Source: Acestrorhynchus altus (lineage: Eukaryota; Chordata; Actinopteri; Characiformes; Acestrorhynchidae). Taken from it: a stretch of 64,000 nucleotides of DNA. Both the position numbers and the translations under genes were made by a program. Location: assembly GCA_034509495.1 (NCBI GenBank), contig CM067523.1, positions 19,060,879 to 19,124,878 on the forward strand. Direction: 5' to 3'. Numbering within the stretch: position 1 is the stretch's first letter; the number at the start of each line of letters is the position of its first letter. Positions 45,355 to 57,889 of the stretch are shown piece by piece. The notes under the pieces were generated by a model. That model made no database searches and was not told the origin of the DNA. It saw only the letters and a program-made list of their open reading frames with translations.

Positions 45355-45600
45355 GTTGAAGGGCACATGGAACTCCTTACTAAGCATCTTAAATACCATG
45401 GCAACTGCATTGTAATGCCCCAGTATCCACCTCGAATACCATAACAGCTGCATAGCAACAACCCAACAATGACTCAAAACACAATAACAAGCACTTAACA
45501 ACCAGGAAAATATCATAGCAACCATCAGGAATATCATAGCAACTGCATAGCAACCACCTGGAATACCATAGCGACCACTTGAACCATGCAACTGCCTGAA
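45355..45600. repeat. CATAGCAACCACCTGGAATAC-type minisatellite
   Basis: AATACCATGGCAACTGCAT and ATATCATAGCAACTGCATAG variants recur roughly every 30-40 bp. It is the complement of the 35045 array motif. Confidence 0.75.
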
Positions 45601-46330
45601 AGTGCGACCATTCTGCAAAATGTTCTTTTATAGTTTATTTAGTGTTACTGGTCTGATTACCGTCGCAGCTCCCGACAAATTAAAATTATATCATATAGAG
45701 AGAATTGTTGTAGATCACGGGGGAAATGGTGGAGCAGCTCACTGTCACAAGCTGCTTTCGGCCCACTCAGCAATCAGGGTTTAATTGACTCTGCTGAAAT
45801 CTGAATGTATTAATTCGTTTTGCAGCAGTGTACCCTGAACTAATTAAGCGACAGAGGTTGTAAGCCCATTTGCTCTTATTTAATTAGACATCACACCGCC
45901 TGTGTTCTCCCGGCAAAGCTATTCCCCCGTTCGGTCCTGCACGTGCACCATCCCACACGGTCTGACAACTAGAGATCTGAAAATTGAAATAAAAAAAGAA
46001 ACGAGAGGGAAAAAAAAAAGCATTTCAGTTCCTATGGCGATCAGCTCCCCGTACTCAGCTGTAGAGCGGTTCCTCTACATGAGCTGGAGATAATTATCTT
46101 AAAGAGGAATGTAGGACAGCGGATTCATTATTTACTGATGCACAAAAATGACTGTAAATATCCGAGAAGCTAAAATTACAAACAGCGCTCTCACATGTTT
46201 ACTGAGCTCCTCGCTAATGATTCTCAACTTCAGGTTTGCGCTGATCACTGCAAAGCTATCTTCTAATTAATCAGCTGAGAGGAGTCAACCTGCTGAACCT
46301 TTATCACCCCCTACCAGAGGCTTGGTGGGA
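45600..46330. other. non-repetitive AT-rich stretch, possible regulatory element
   Basis: Free of simple repeats and transposon motifs, with many homeodomain-type TAAT/ATTA cores (for example TTAATTGAC, GTATTAATTCG, CTTCTAATTAATCAG). It lies 1-1.8 kb upstream of the first coding exon. Whether it is conserved cannot be seen from one sequence. Confidence 0.35.
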
Positions 46331-46942
46331 GGGTGAGAGGGGTTAGAAAAGTAAAAAAAAGAGAAGGGACAGAAGGAAAGAAAGAAAAGTAGCAGAAGTG
46401 TAAGGGAGGGCACAAAGAGACAGAAGCTTGGTGTTTTTTTGCAGTTCAGAGACGCTGGGCAGGAAGAGGAGTGGACCGGATGATGTCCACCATACAGCTG
46501 GGAGCACAAACACACTAGACAGTTCTCGGAGAGGGCAATGCAGAATCACTTTTCAGACCAGCTTGGGTTTCTACTTTTCAGAATGCTGAACGAAACCTGG
46601 ACCTTCCATGGGGCTTGCAGTGTCCAGTCACCCGTTCAACCAGTGATACTCTATCTTTTTTCACCTCTTTTTTTCCATTCTGTTTTTTTTTTAAAGGGTA
46701 TTTTAAAGATTCATAAAAACCCACTACAGACGGGAGATGGAAAAGAAAATGTAAAAATTATGCATAAAATACAAAGAAAGAGAAAGAGAGAGAGCGGTCA
46801 AGGGAGAAAAAGTGAGAGGGGGGAGAGAGAGAGTGAGTGAGAGAGAAAAGAGGGTGAGAATGGAAGTGAAAGTGAGAAAGAGGAGAATGGAAATAAGTGT
46901 GTAAGTAAGAGAGCGTAAGAGATGGAGAGCGAGATGGAGATG

Positions 46943-46944
<2 letters not shown>

Positions 46945-47021
<77 letters not shown>
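46945..47021. repeat. (GA)n(CT)n inverted microsatellite
   Basis: About 39 nt of GA is followed, after GG, by about 37 nt of CT, a near-perfect palindrome able to form a hairpin. Confidence 0.97.
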
Positions 47022-47024
<3 letters not shown>

Positions 47025-47369
47025 CCTAATCATAACCCTGTTGTATCTACAGAGTGAGGCAGCGGGAGGGACGTCAATGAGTGTGAAAGGGAGGTGAGGA
47101 GAGCAAGAAAAGAAAAAAAAAAAACAACAACAACCAAACAAATGCCCCGACTGCAAGGCAGAGCCCATAAATATGCCCCAAATAAAGCGCATCCAGCAGC
47201 GTAGCGGCAAAATGGGGGTCCTAACTCACTCGGGCCGGCCCCTCTGTCAGCATCCATAATGAACGACTGATAACGCTTCATGCTCTCCGTCGCTGCGGCT
47301 GTAAATTGGCAGCAGCTTCCAGAAGAAGACATTTTATCCTCCTGCCATTATTGACCAGCCCAACAAAAT

Positions 47370-47930
47370 GTCAGTGTGATGCCTGTGTCTGGTATGTTCC
47401 GTACGAGAAACATTTTTTATCTAAATCATAGTTTACGCCACCATCTAGGCTGTTCTGGCCAAGCTGTTAGGAGGTGTTCAGAGCAAGGCACACACACAGT
47501 GAACAGGACCAGAAACATCCTCCATTGTGACACCTCCAGGTTCCGTTTGGGATCTGCCATTGGTCGGGGTTGAGTAAGGAGGCCACGTTATGAATGCTTC
47601 AATCCTGCATTTGCTGTGGCGCGACACACTCCCCTAACTGCTGACGTGATAATCTGGGGAGTCGGTAAGGAGCCACGAGGGACATTAACAGCTCAGAGAC
47701 ATGTGCAGGACATCTGGGAGCGAACGCACAGCAAGGGTTTCCCAAGAATGTCTCCGCAAGTTTACAGCACTTTCTTGGCCTTTCGGGTTGCCAGATTTAT
47801 CGGAACTCAGCTTCAGCAGTCTTTGAGCGTGCAGGACCTATAAGCCCAGCTACAACATCTGTGTATTAATGTGCCACAAGATGCCATACACAACCTGAAT
47901 GACTCTGCACCCATATGTCTCATCTTATAT
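47370..47930 (+). mobile_element. decayed mariner-type transposase relic
   Basis: The broken plus-strand frames contain FAVARHTPLTADVIIWGVG and RGTLTAQRHVQDIW. These correspond to the catalytic region of teleost mariner-like transposases (around the second acidic residue). Decayed C-terminal sequence follows to about 47930. Ends were not found. It belongs to the group whose ends resemble MITE family A. Confidence 0.65.
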
Positions 47931-48667
47931 CCAGGCCCAGCAGGGAACTAGAGCCTCCTTTACACCTTTTCCAAATGCAGAATTTGCCATTGTCTATGCC
48001 AACATCAACTATGTCATTATGCTATGCGTAACATAACAATGTCAACAACTTTCCGAGGTTCTTTTATTTCCATTGGCATTGCATGGATACTACTGTGGGA
48101 CCAAAGTATCCAATGGTCATGGGTGGGAAGAAAGCAGTACATATTAGAGGCTACTGTTTGTAGAAGGCTTCCGAAACCAGTGAAACAGACAAGATAGAAA
48201 TATATTTTCCTTTTGGTCCAGGGAGCTGGTTCTCCTGGTTGTTCTTATCATGATGTTGAAGTATCTAAAAGTGGTCAGCCATGTGTTGACCAGATGAGTT
48301 CTACAGCCATCCAGGGACTGAGCTACAAAAAAAACATATCAGCTAAATGATTTTCAGTCCATGTCACATCAAAAAGAGTGTATCTGAGACTAACCATGCA
48401 CACAAAGAACCTCTATCTTCAGGGTGAAGATCACGCGCATCTTCTGCGTTGAGAACTACCACCACAATCTACCTTTCACAGCAGTTCTGACTTTCCAACC
48501 TCATCAATGCTCATAAAAGCTCCTGCTGACCTTCATCAGCACTAGTCCACCTCAGCTTAACCTCACACTATATTATTACTCCTGAGACCCAAAGCTCAGA
48601 ACGTTTCTCCATAATATTTCAAACCCCTCCAATAATACGTCCATGACCTGACCTCTTCTGACCAAAC

Positions 48668-48855
48668 ACCACTTACTGGTCACTTTATTAGAAACACCTG
48701 CCTCGTCCTTGCACTCACTGGCCACTTTATCAGAAACATGTCCTTTATTTGTTTAGATAATGCAGGTGCCATCCACAGATTGGCCACGGCCTCTATCTGT
48801 ACAATAGCATGGTGGAGCTACAGGGGAGGTGTTTCTGATAGAGTGGCCACTTACA
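48668..48855. mobile_element. palindromic MITE, family D, second copy
   Basis: The left part has CACTTTATTAGAAACACCTG and a nested CACTCACTGGCCACTTTATC. The right part has GGTGTTTCTGATAGAGTGGC. It is longer than the 15355 copy, with unique interior. Confidence 0.65.
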
Positions 48856-49297
48856 ATCCAATGCATTTCTTTCCAGCAGCAGTGTGTCCTCCTCTGTAAC
48901 AGTAACACACACATCCTGAGTCATGCATTAGGCATTCCTCTGGCCTGCCAGACAGCTAAATGTTTAAATGCAGCTCCGCAGGGGGATGTTGAGAAGGACA
49001 TTCGAGCTTAAGTGAGTGGAGGAAAATATATCCACACTTGATAGCATCTTGAAAATATTGAATAGGGAGACGGAGGATGCAGGCACTGTATTTTAAGAGG
49101 AGGGGTATCAGTGTCTCCCTTGAATAGATGGAGAAATAGAGAGAGGGAGGAAATAGAGAAACTGCTAACGTGGATATTAAGCCCAGAGTTAGAGAGGAAA
49201 ACGCTCCAGCGTCCTGGAAGCAGAAATGATTACTGTGCTTCACAGCCTATAATTACTACTTTAGAGAGGAGAAAAAAGTCTGTAGAGTGGTCATGGA

Positions 49298-49303
<6 letters not shown>

Positions 49304-49338
<35 letters not shown>

Positions 49339-49388
49339 ACACACACCCATACATACACACACACACACACACTCATACAAACACACAA
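49304..49388. repeat. (CA)n microsatellite
   Basis: CA units with CCCACAC and TACA interruptions. Confidence 0.96.
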
Positions 49389-49445
49389 ATAATAACATAT
49401 AGTACATTAAATGCCAAGCTGGTAATCGTGTTCTACTGTTACCAT

Positions 49446-49680
49446 GAGAAGAGAAGAGAAGAGAAGAGAAGAGAAGAGAAGAGAAGAGAAGAGAAGAGAA
49501 GAGAAGAGAAGAGAAGAGAAGAGTAAAATAAAAAGAGAAAAAAGAAGAGAAGAGAAAAGAAGAGAAGAGTAAAAGAAAAAGAGAAAAAAGAAGAGAAGAG
49601 TAAAAGAAAAAGAGAAAAAAGAAGAGAAGATAAGGAAGGAATAGAACAAAAGAAGAGAAGTGAAGGAAAGGGAGGAAAGG
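49446..49680. repeat. (GAGAA)n pentanucleotide repeat and purine run
   Basis: About 15 perfect GAGAA units, then diverged AAAAGAGAAAAAAGAAGAG units, all purine on the plus strand. Confidence 0.96.
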
Positions 49681-49793
49681 GGTTTTGGTGGGCTCACAAT
49701 GAAGACCAATTAAAACGCTCCCTCTGGTGGTCCTTTCTAGCTGAGCCTGATTAGTCTGAGATCTCCTCCAACATGGTAGAGGATCAAGCCTTT

Positions 49794-49795
<2 letters not shown>

Positions 49796-49824
<29 letters not shown>
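49796..49824. repeat. (GT)n microsatellite
   Basis: About 14 GT units. Confidence 0.95.
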
Positions 49825-49826
<2 letters not shown>

Positions 49827-50189
49827 CTGAGTGGGGACTGACTCTGTATCAGAACACGCTGTTGTGTAACTTCAGAACAAGGTGGAGGAGCCCACCATTA
49901 TATGAAGCCATCATTAAACAGGGTATTAAAATCAAACACACTTGAGGGTTAAATAGGTTAAGCTTTAACCCCCTCACCACCACCACCACCCACACACACA
50001 CCCCCCACCCCCACACACATACACACCCTAAGTTGCCTAATGAACTTTTCTGTAGATGGTTCTTTATAAAACTCTTAAACTGGTTTAGAACCATTAAGTC
50101 ATGTCAAGAGTACAACACTTCCAACTGCTTTTAACACCCCGTGGCATCTCTGTGGTTCTGGGCTTAACCTTTAATTGGTACAGAATAGT

Positions 50190-50282
50190 GGTTCTCAGGG
50201 CTGGTCCTGGAGAAACACTGCCCTGCTGGTTTTAGAGTTTCAGACCAGTGATAATCTGGGACTGGGATTGAGGACAACTGGT
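50190..50282. mobile_element. family E element, diverged
   Basis: GGTTCTCAGGGCTGGTCCTG at the left and TGGGACTGGGATTGAGGACA at the right are inverted, and the interior is shortened. It has the same organisation as the 13035 copy. Confidence 0.5.
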
Positions 50283-52423
50283 ATAGAAGATTTATACTAC
50301 ATTCCTTCATACCTCTTCACACCTCATCAAAGCTCATTCACTGTCCGGTTCTAGAGGGTGAAGTGGTTCTATTATGATGTTCCAGTAAATTTCAGTCTCA
50401 CACATTCAATGCGTTTTTAGGCTTTAAGTGTTTTTTTTTTCTTTTTGGTCTCATTAAGTCAAACTTCGTTTCATTTTCACTCTTGATGAGGTTTGTTTGG
50501 TCAGGAGCGAAAAAGGTAATTGCACTGAAAGTGGACCAGAACAACCACACGAGACCCTTTAGAGGAGGCACTTTCAGGCCAACCCCAAACAAACTCTGAA
50601 GTGGTGAGAATGTACTGGGCAGGTTGGAGCTGAATGGCTCTATAGGTGTAGTTTAAACTGGGATACTGGTCAGATAATCACAACCGCTATGAACGAACTC
50701 CATCTCTACCCTTGGTCCAGGTACCTTCTTCTTGTAGCTACAATCTTGCTCTTGCCCCAGACAAGTCTAACCAATAGGCAGAGAGAGTGTAACTTAAACT
50801 TTTTCCTGAGTGGAAACGATCCAAACCACCTGGGTGACGGCTTGAAGTTCACTAAATCGTTAAACCAATCAGACCAAAGCAAACGAACTAAAAGCCCTAA
50901 CCTGACACTTATTAGCCAGAATATTTTGATTTGGGATCTTTTACTTTCATAAAACCTTCATGCATGTTCATGCATAATAGGTGGATTTGGTTGACGGAAA
51001 CAGCCCACACACACATAGTTGCCTAGCGGATCGTGACACCTTTGTATTCCAGTAGGAATGGTTCCACCAGAACATTTTCTCTGGTCTTTCTGCGTCGGCA
51101 TAGTCAAGCGTTCTGCATCGACCACCATCCTTGAAAGCGAAAGCATTAAGCCTCCGGGCTCCGTTACACACTAATGCTGGGGCTCGTTAACATTCTGGTG
51201 AGAATCTCACTTTTTTTAATGATACTTTCTGAAAGCGAGAGAGGATGAGAGGCGGAGCAGGTCGGACCCTGACAGCCAAGACCTGGTAAAACTAAAATTT
51301 AACCATCAGTGAAGACCCACATGTCTGGAATAACCATGCAAACAAAAAAACTGCACTGTCTCCATCTCACTGCTGATTAAACTGCCGGTGGGCTTCTGGT
51401 TGGTTTAACCAAAACACAGATTTACAGATGGAGACTTATTCGTTCCTTATTGGCCAACACACTGTTGAAATCACCTTTTCCACTTTCTAAGAAAACATAA
51501 CGCATCCAGCAAGAGCAAAATCTTCATCCATCTTTAATATAACAATAAAAACATGGTAGCTCACAGTAAGCTCATGGATTCTACACAGTGATGTTCCTTC
51601 TGTGTGCAGTGTGAATGTGCACCACCCTCCCTAACTCCTCCTCCTTTTTTTTTTTTACACCCGTAAACACACAATCAACCAGTATAATTACAGTCCACCG
51701 CCACTAGGGGGCCTCCCAAAGTGGATAATAATGGATTTGATTTTGAAGCCTGAATTAGCAGAGTGTGTGTCATGCAAGCCACGCTCTCTCGTCTCCTTTC
51801 CCTTCATCTCTATTCAGCTCAGCACTCTCGTGCTTTCTCTTTTGCGCGGTCGTGACTGCGTGTTCACGTCTTGCGAGTCCAGCCGCACGCACAGCCGGGC
51901 TCAAACCGGCTAAAGCAATAACGGTGATTCATGTGTGTAGAGATGTGATATATGCCCCTGTCTGCTCCCTCCCCTGCGGCTGTTCCTGATATTTTCACAA
52001 GTGTCTATACAATTTGTGTGAGCGCGAGTGTGTGCGAGTGTGTGTCTATGAAATACGAGTGTGGACTCGCTGTCATTCAGCAGTGGCTTTCTGAAAGGCT
52101 TTAGAGAGGATCGAAATGAAATCCCCCAGCGCTGCTTCCGTGTACGGCAGTCGGTTTCAAAGCCCTTCCTGCCATGGCGGAAAAGAGCTTAGCCTAGCCC
52201 TGTCCAGTGGTGGTATTTCAGCACTCGCTCAAGCCTGGACGATTCTTTATCCAGCACGGGAACTGGACGAAAATGTACAGTCGCAGTCAAAGATGTGGAC
52301 CCATTGTTGTTGAAAGGATCATTTTTAAGCCCTGCCAAAGCTTGCAAATATGGTGTGACCTCATTTAAGCCCTTCCAATCAGAATCGAAATCTGCGTCTG
52401 AATGGAGTACAAGGAATTTCTGC
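50283..52423. other. unassigned region upstream of the first coding exon
   Basis: Mostly unique sequence. Short ORFs at 50689 and 51731 show no domain. No CpG-rich promoter-like island was evident. Confidence 0.4.
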
Positions 52424-52830
52424 TGATCAACCATAACATTCTGACTACCTCCTTTTTCGACATTCACTGTCCATTTTATCAGCTCTGCTGACCATACAGG
52501 AGCACTTGCAGGCTGTAGTCCAGGACCACCACAGAGGTGGTATTATGTCATTCTCAGCACTGCAGTGACACTGACGTGGTGGTGGTGTGTCAGCGTGTGT
52601 CGCGCTGGTATAAGTGGATCAGACACATCAGTGGTGCTGGAGGGTTCAAACACTGTGTCCACTCACTGTCCACCCGATTAGACGCTCCTACCGAGTGTCT
52701 CCACCTTGTAGATGTAAAGTCAGAAGACAGAAGCTCATCTGTTTCTGCACAGTTTGTGTTGGTCATCCTCTAGTCCTTCATCAGTGCTCACAGGATGCTA
52801 GTTTTGATTGGTGGACTGTTGTCAACCCAC
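52424..52830. mobile_element. MITE family A copy 4, partial
   Basis: The left end TGATCAACCATAACATTCTG is well kept. The interior matches the other copies (CTGACGTGGTGGTGGTGTGT, CACTCACTGTCCAC) to about 52830, where similarity is lost. Confidence 0.65.
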
Positions 52831-53874
52831 CTTCCAAATTGCCCCCTAGGTGTGAGTGTGACTGTGTGTGTGTTTGTTGTACCCTGTGGTAGACTACTAC
52901 CCTGTCCAGGGGATATTCCTGCCTCCAGATGGGTTCTGGATTAAATGTGATGCTGTTCAGGAAGACGTGGCAAAGATAATGACTGGTCATCAGAAGCTAA
53001 TAGGTGGGAAAATGGGAATGGGAAAATCAGTACATTTCAGAATCCTTCAATAAGTTTGTTCAGACTTTTGGAACTTTTGGAACTGCTCAGGTTTGGCCTT
53101 CTGGATTATTGCTTATCCAGCCTTGCACCTGGTAAGATTTTTATATATATATAGATATAGATATATAAATATATTCACTCCCACTCATCTGCTTCTGGAG
53201 AAAGATCAACAAACCCAGAAACGTACTGCAGTCTAGCATCCAAAGAAAAGCCTCCATCTCCAGGTTCTTTCTAATGAAAACACGGCAAGACCAGCATGTC
53301 AGAAATCCATATGTTTCTACAGCACCCCCAGCCTCCCCACGGACCTGTGGATAAATACGGCTCTTTACTTTCACATTGATTGGCTGAGTTGGCAGAGAAG
53401 GTTCCTAACACGGAGCGTTCCGGACTGAAAGCGCTCTCCACAGCCGCCTCCTCCTCCTCGGAATGACTGGAGCGGCTCTTTGATGGAAAAATCAGGTGCA
53501 TTTGACTCTTTGTGGACGCCTCCTCTTCAACTCTGTATTTTTAGAGCTTTCTCACAGCAGGAGCTTTCCTCAACCTGACTGCCTCAGCTTTCTTCTCATT
53601 CCACTCCTTGCTCTAACTTTTCTCGCTTTCAAATGCTTTTGGAATTAACATGGATATGTTCCCAACCAAAAAGTGGCCCACAAATATCCTTCTACTTAAT
53701 TTACAAGCAGAAGCTTCAGGAACAGTGTTGATTTCGGAGTTTCCTGGCTTGTTTCTCAGCTTTATCGTTTGTAGAAAGGATGGCTTTGGACGTGACATTC
53801 TAATGTGGTCCTTGATTATTAGTTTCTACTCTAGTGCACATTACAACACTATTATAGGGCCTAGAATGGGTTGT

Positions 53875-54300
53875 TTCTAGGTATAGACCCCAATTATAGT
53901 GAACTGCATTGGTCCCTGATCACTATTCCTAACACTGGTTGGGAAATGACTCCCTAATCACTATTCCCAGCATTGATGCACTACAGGCCATGGTTTTAGG
54001 AAGTTGTATGGTCTCCCTAATGGATTTTTGCAACACCAGCACACTATAAACCACTATTTAAGGGAACTGGGATGATTTCTAAGCACTATTCCCAACACCA
54101 GCTACATTATGGACCACTACATTAAAGAACTGGAGTGGTGCACTTTAGACCACTCTTATAGGGAATTGGAACAGTCCGTAATAACCATTCCCAACACCAG
54201 TGAACGACAGACCACTGTTAAAGGGAATATGTGTGGTGCTCTAATCACCATTCCCAGTAAAGTCTCATATAGTAAATTATGGATATTCCTTGTTGGCTAG
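53875..54300. repeat. diverged minisatellite, about 62-bp unit
   Basis: AATCACTATTCCCAGCA-type sequences occur at 53921, 53959, 54084, 54186 and 54247, with CCACTATTAAAGGGAACTGG between them. Spacings are near 38, 62, 102 and 125 bp. Confidence 0.75.
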
Positions 54301-55040
54301 GACATTGATTCCCAAATGCAATGTAAACCACAGTCTTGCTTTATCCGTATTTGTCGTGTGTTGGAGCAACAGGCTCATTAAACTAGGACTGGTTTGAAGA
54401 CTGCTGCACTAGGATACACTGCACTGTTTGAATGTACTGAACAATTGCCCTACATGTCCTCCACCATGTTTTAAAAAGGTAAAGAGCGCAAGACTAGAGA
54501 CCCACACTGCGCCACAGTTGTCTCCGCTTTACAAAGAACGTCAGTTAGTTCTCGCCAGGCAGGGAGAGCGTGATGTCAACATGAACCCTCCTGAGGAGAA
54601 ATAAACCCACTCGTGTCAAGCCAGGCACTCATCGTTTGATGTGCAAAACTATCTGGCTTTTCAGGAAGCGCATGCGACTTCATATTCCTTAAAATTCATC
54701 ATCTATAACCTTTAAAATGTTGGGCACGGTCACGGAGGAGCTAATGGTGATGGATATCTAGTGACTGTGGTTGCCCCCAGACATGCCATCAAAGCTTTTC
54801 TCCGAGCTGTCTTGGAGAAAAGAGCATTTTTGGGGGGTTTCTCATTACGGCTGGCACTGCCCGTGGTCAGCGATCGCGCTCGCAGGATGAAACCTGACTC
54901 CTAATTGCCGTTCAATTACAAAGACTAATCGGCGGAGGTGTTCCACAAACAAAAAATCCCCCAGCTCCTCACAGCCATGGAGCTGATTTGTATTCAGTAA
55001 AAGTGAGCGATGCTCGAGCTGCTCCTGCTGCCACTGCTTT

Positions 55041-55042
<2 letters not shown>

Positions 55043-55072
<30 letters not shown>
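55043..55072. repeat. (T)30 homopolymer
   Basis: Thirty T in a row. It could be the poly(A) of a minus-strand retroposed sequence, but no recognisable body is next to it. Confidence 0.97.
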
Positions 55073-55075
<3 letters not shown>

Positions 55076-55734
55076 CCCTTCCTCTTTGAGGCCGGCATCA
55101 TAAATATGCTAATGAGCCTGGCTTGGATTTGGAGCGCTAGCTACAGGTGAGGGAACACGGTGGAAAACTGGCAGCCTCTGGTGCCTCTGTTGTTTCTACA
55201 GCCACCCCTGCTTAAAGACACCTCAGGCTGCAGGGAATGCATCGCTAACATGGACAGCAGCCAGTAATTGGCAGCAGATTCCGGATGGAAGGAAAGTGGC
55301 TCAGAGAGATGGCACTGAATCACTGTCTCTATATTACTTGAGGAAGACTCTGCTGAGGACCTGTTGCGCTGCAGTTGCACTGGCTTTCAGCATTTTATAC
55401 TTGCGTTTGTGTGCAAACCACAAGTTGGGGAAGCCCTGCCTTCTTGAAATGATGGATTTTTAATTTCTAAAAGCAGCTGTTTTCATCAAGCCCACCCTCG
55501 TGGGCTGAGCCCACCCCAGGCCAGTCAGGCAACACCTCCTGTGTTGAGCATTGTTCAGCTGACAAAATATCACATCGATAGAAAATGCTCAGAATAGCAC
55601 ACTTCTTGTTCACTCTGGAAAAAAAACAACACAGTACATCCAATCAAGAGCAAGCCTTGTTACAATTATGTCCCCCGGCGAACTGACATTACTTCAGTAT
55701 CCCCGATTATTAGAACAGAGGTGTGGGGGTCCAG

Positions 55735-56000
55735 TGTCCCCTAACTGCGTATAAGTAATTTGACCAGAGGAGGACGGGTCCTCCACCTTGTGAGCCTGAT
55801 TCCTCCCAAGTTTTCTTCCTCCAGCTCTGAGGGAGTTTTTCCTTCCCACTGTCGCCATTTGGCTTGCTCACTAGGGGACCTGTCTCTTATCCTTTGTTCC
55901 TGTGTTGTTCACCTTTTCATTTCTTGACTTCTGTGAAGCTGCTCTGTGACAACTTCAGTTGTGAAGAGCTCTGTACAAATAAATGTTGATTTGAAGCCTT
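55735..56000 (+). mobile_element. interspersed repeat with retroposon-like 3' tail
   Basis: GGGAGTTTTTCCTTCCCACT, TTTGGCTTGCTCACTAGGGG and GTGAAGCTGCTCTGTGACAA, ending ACAAATAAATGTTGATTTGA, form a very common teleost repeat. I recognise it from general knowledge and cannot name the family. Confidence 0.6.
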
Positions 56001-56909
56001 GCGCATCTTTTATACAGTAGTTAAAACATGGTGGCTCCCAGAAAGCACTCAGACATTCTACACACGGATGAGTTTTGCTTTCACTACTGATGGCTCACGA
56101 CGTGAACGTCTTTCCTTAAATTAAGGTTCCAGAAATGGTAAGGTTCAAGCACAAATCATTAATTAGTATAAATATTTTCAGTTTCTTTGAACTCATTATT
56201 TATTATGATCGGTTTTATTTTCCAACCTATTCCTAAAATCACCAACTGAAACCTTATACTGGCACCTGTTTCTTTTTGTTTTAGCAAAGGTGGTTATAAT
56301 GCCTGAAAGGTTCAAGTGCTGATGAATGTTCACATCACAACCAAGGCCTTTGCTGAATACAGTGCACTTGGCTTTATTCCCAAGGAAGGGCTTTTGGCAG
56401 GTGTTCCTTCCATTTTGTTGACTTTTGGCAACGAGATAGATGTCAAATCATCTAAACAGCTTTCTTTTTAGCATGCAAGGTTATTGCAAGCCATCAAAGG
56501 ACACAAGTTCATTTACTAAAACCTTTTTTTTTTTCTTTTCCCAAAAGAAAGACTTTTGCCAGAGTCGAACGAGTTCTTTATGTTCCTTGCGAAGTTGTGT
56601 ATGTGAGGAATCCTTGTAACTGTGAGCCTTATCCTGGTTCTACATTCCTAATGCCATGTAACTCTAGTGTCCCAAGTGCCTGAACCTTTTGTAGTTCAAG
56701 TCGCTTTCCTGGTTTGACCTTGTTTTCTGTCTGTACCTGAGCAATCAGCTTAGGGTTACTGTTTGTCATCATCACTACTATATGTGCACTATATTTCACT
56801 ACAGATGCCTGGATTTGCCTGATGTGATATTACAGGTCATTAAAAGTATGAAGTGGACACTACATACATATTTCAAGGACTTCAAAGTTATTGTACTGAT
56901 GTTATTTCA

Positions 56910-56931
56910 GAAGCTCTCTCTCTCTCTCTCC

Positions 56932-56988
<57 letters not shown>
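56910..56988. repeat. (CT)n microsatellite
   Basis: CT units with CC and CG interruptions. Confidence 0.96.
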
Positions 56989-57384
56989 CTGCCCTTGGAT
57001 AATAACAGTGCAGTATCACTTTACTGTTACCCACAGTGCTCAGCAGTAAGCTAAAGTTACCTGCAGCTGAGTGAAAGCTGTACCTGAACGATCGAATATG
57101 GATGTGAAACGGGGGAGAAAACCAGCAAAGCTATATCTCTCGGAGTATGATCTTATACTGTACTTATGCGGAACACACCCAAATATACATAAACGCAGGA
57201 AAACAGAGCGCTCACAATGCTTTATGCTTGGAACAATGCGTTAGTAGAACCAAATTAGGTCTATAAAGAGCTTTTCATTTGTCCTTTTAAGATCCATTTT
57301 GGCCATTTGAGGTGCTTTCTTGTTGTACTTTTTAGGATTGCATGTTAACCTGTTTATTGGTTTATTTTTTGGCAACCTTATAAT

Positions 57385-57660
57385 TATGTGCAATGTGCAT
57401 GGGTGGAGAGAACAGTGGGAATGGCAGAGAACACTCTAGAACAACGTGCATGGGGAGAACAGGTGTGCATGGGACAGGACATTCTAGGACACTCTAGAAC
57501 AACATGCACCAGGGGAAAAACCACCATGGTTGAGAACAGTCTAGAAATGTGCCTCGAACAAAGTGCACTGGGGGGAGAGAACAGTATGAATGTCAGAGAA
57601 CAATCTAGAACATTCCCTAACAACGTGCATGTGGAGAACAGTGTGAACTTGTTGGAGCCA
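57385..57660. repeat. minisatellite, about 58-bp unit
   Basis: GTGCATGGGTGGAGAGAACA, CATGCACCAGGGG and GTGCACTGGGGGGAGAGAAC start units near 57395, 57445, 57503, 57561 and 57624. CACTCTAGAACAACGTGCAT marks unit ends. Confidence 0.85.
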
Positions 57661-57889
57661 ATCACATAATCCCAGCGACAGCTACAAACTGCCTACTCCC
57701 ATAGGAGATGTTCACGCAACTCGTCTGCTAGTGTGAACACACTTGTTTGAAACACTGAAAGTGTTGCTCCATTGCCAGATCTTCTTCATTTCAAGAAAAG
57801 GTGAAGATCATTTTGTTTATTTTAAGCAACAGTGCAGGTGAACGTATTGATTTCAAGAAATAATCATGTTTGAAACAAACTAAAGCATC

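Larger units (their letters stand above)
54310..56909. other. unassigned region with poly(T) and one interspersed repeat
   Basis: 54500-55140 is non-repetitive except for the T run. 55080-55135 includes ATAAATATGCTAATGAG, an octamer-like POU site. The repeat at 55735-56000 is listed separately. No exon was seen. Confidence 0.35.

Noticed and set aside
47616..47843. Plus-strand ORF with RGTLTAQRHVQDI as a host gene
   Set aside because: The motif belongs to mariner-type transposases and the frames around it are broken.
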